Shown here: positions 63,054-64,000 of the stretch, piece by piece
How positions within the stretch are numbered: the first letter of the stretch is position 1
Layout: each line of letters starts with the position of its first letter
NCBI GenBank assembly: GCA_020636105.1
Contig: JACJYL010000001.1
Location: 3,348,001-3,412,000 of the forward strand
Reading direction: 5' to 3'
DNA length: 64,000 bases
DNA from: Lewinellaceae bacterium
GTDB lineage: Bacteria > Bacteroidota > Bacteroidia > Chitinophagales > Saprospiraceae
Translations under genes and position numbers: made by a program
The notes under the pieces: model-generated
What the model saw: only the letters and a program-made list of their open reading frames with translations
Database searches by the model: none
Told to the model about the DNA's origin: nothing

Positions 63054-63359
63054 TAACCCGGGCAAACCTTCCCTATATTAAAGAATAATACAACTTCTTC
63101 ATCGTTAATCGGTTAATAAAGAGAAGGTTCCAGAGCCAACTGGCCTCAAAAGGATACCAGGGGGCATATGCTCGGTATTATTTACCTCGACTGCATGGTT
63201 CAAATGACCAAAAGAAGGAGAGAAGATATTGAGTATCTATTGCGAAATGAGTAAAAGCCCCCCAACAGGGAACAGGGGAAGTACCCGGCCACCAAAAAAA
63301 TCGTATATTTATTCTATGAAAACAGTCGTCGAAAACGATTCGGTTTTAAATCATAAAAA
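63054..63359. other. Intergenic region upstream of the MscS gene
   Basis: This 306-bp gap has no recognised gene. A 38-codon open frame (63247-63363) ends in a TGA that overlaps the MscS start ATG (ATGA), which could couple translation, but its product has no recognisable feature. No terminator or repeat was found. Confidence 0.45.
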
Positions 63360-64000
63360 ATGAAACAACAGATATTAGACAACCTTCAATATATTGGTCT
63401 TTTTGTCGGCATTATGCTGGCAACAGTGGTCATTGCTTACCTGGTTAACCGCTTTTTCAAAAGGCTCATCCGCCGGTCAACGGAGGTCATGAAAAATGAT
63501 CCGACCAATTATCTTTTTTTACGACATGTGGCTACGGGGACTATTTATACGGTCGGTTTTAGTATTGCCATTTTCATGATGCCCGACCTGAGAGCCCTGG
63601 CTAGTTCATTGCTTGCCGGTGCCGGGATATTGGCAGTAGCCGTCGGTTTTGCCTCCCAACACGCCCTGGGTAATGTAATCAGCGGATTTTTTATTGTCGT
63701 TTTCAAACCTTTCCGCGTCAATGACCGGTTGTTGGTCAAAGATATGTTCGGCATCGTGGAAGACATCACTTTAAGACATACTGTAATCCGCAATTTTGAG
63801 AATAAACGGATCATCATTCCCAATACGATCATCAGCAATGAAATCATCGTAAATTCGGATTTTGGGGACGACAAGATATGCAAGTGGATCGATATTAGCA
63901 TCAGTTATGATTCTGACCTTGCAAAGGCCAAGAGGGTTATGAGGGAGGAAATCCTCAATCATCCGCTTCTTCTTGACACCCGTACGGCTGAACAAATTGA
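63360..64000 (+). CDS. MscS-type mechanosensitive channel (3' end cut by window edge)
   Basis: The ATG at 63360 opens a frame of 213 codons running off the right edge. It encodes an N-terminal helix (YIGLFVGIMLATVVIAYLV), then the MscS core: TM3 with the Gly/Ala-rich SLLAGAGILAVAVGFASQHA, LGNVISGFFIVVFKPFRVND, and the beta domain (DMFGIVEDITLRHTVIRNFE, NKRIIIPNTIISNEIIVN). MscS channels open under membrane tension during hypo-osmotic shock to release solutes. The C-terminal vestibule is beyond the window. Confidence 0.92.
   Translation, partial: MKQQILDNLQYIGLFVGIMLATVVIAYLVNRFFKRLIRRSTEVMKNDPTNYLFLRHVATGTIYTVGFSIAIFMMPDLRALASSLLAGAGILAVAVGFASQHALGNVISGFFIVVFKPFRVNDRLLVKDMFGIVEDITLRHTVIRNFENKRIIIPNTIISNEIIVNSDFGDDKICKWIDISISYDSDLAKAKRVMREEILNHPLLLDTRTAEQI

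Noticed and set aside
1..64000. tRNA, rRNA or tmRNA genes
   Set aside because: No cloverleaf-like T-loop/acceptor combination or rRNA-like stretch was recognised in reading the window; a tRNA scan would be decisive.

Overview
The window looks like a chromosomal segment from a Bacteroidetes bacterium, most likely a member of the Saprospiraceae or a close relative. The evidence is the gene content: type IX secretion (T9SS) parts and cargo, meaning PorP/SprF, an OmpA/PD40 protein, a DUF5103 plug protein, and both type A and type B sorting tails. It also carries DUF4292, DUF4129/DUF4350 and DUF2851 proteins, a CrtY-type lycopene cyclase and many predicted lipoproteins. There are no rRNA or tRNA genes, no CRISPR array, no intact transposase and no phage genes. 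Both ends cut through genes: a TPR protein on the left and an MscS-type channel on the right.

Layout. 1-12.8 kb (minus strand) holds a TPR protein, a radical SAM/SPASM protein, and a surface-adhesion locus in the order giant HYR/Ig-like adhesin (2388 aa), PorP/SprF, OmpA/PD40. 13.4-19.8 kb (plus) holds a VOC protein, a second type B T9SS cargo protein with SprB-like repeats, a class D beta-lactamase lipoprotein with all hallmark motifs, and a BNR-repeat protein with a type A tail. 19.9-31.8 kb holds lycopene cyclase, a TspO-like membrane protein, and two S41 C-terminal-processing proteases flanking a DUF4129-DUF4350-MoxR group, followed by malic enzyme and a small membrane protein. 32-39.6 kb holds an FG-GAP cargo protein, the N-degron pair ClpS-Aat, and a TPR / DUF4292 lipoprotein / EnvC-like / HflX series. 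39.8-49.6 kb holds an M29 aminopeptidase, an unrecognised 240-aa protein, two small proteins, the T9SS plug protein, 3-methyladenine DNA glycosylase, IMP dehydrogenase, TadA, and a second, short SecA.

50-53.3 kb is the most unusual stretch. A DUF559 (Vsr-like) nuclease gene lies between two arrays of alternating 55/56-bp repeats. Each array ends in the same ~85-bp block just after the stop codon of a minus-strand gene, and a DUF559 gene fragment abuts the outer edge of the left array. 53.5-64 kb is a metabolic stretch: VOC protein, 4-hydroxy-2-oxoglutarate-aldolase-like enzyme, two GNAT acetyltransferases, a cytochrome c lipoprotein, a secreted clan GH-A glycosidase, an AstE/AspA-like deacylase, an aldo/keto reductase, a flavodoxin remnant, an NmrA-like protein and the MscS channel.

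In outline, the surface and envelope theme (adhesins, T9SS parts, lipoproteins, peptidoglycan and periplasmic proteases) dominates the first 45 kb and soluble metabolism the last 10 kb. Start codons were moved inward from the longest open frame wherever a signal peptide or the usual family N-terminus clearly begins at an internal methionine. Shine-Dalgarno sequences are generally absent, as is normal in this phylum, so they do not help choose starts.
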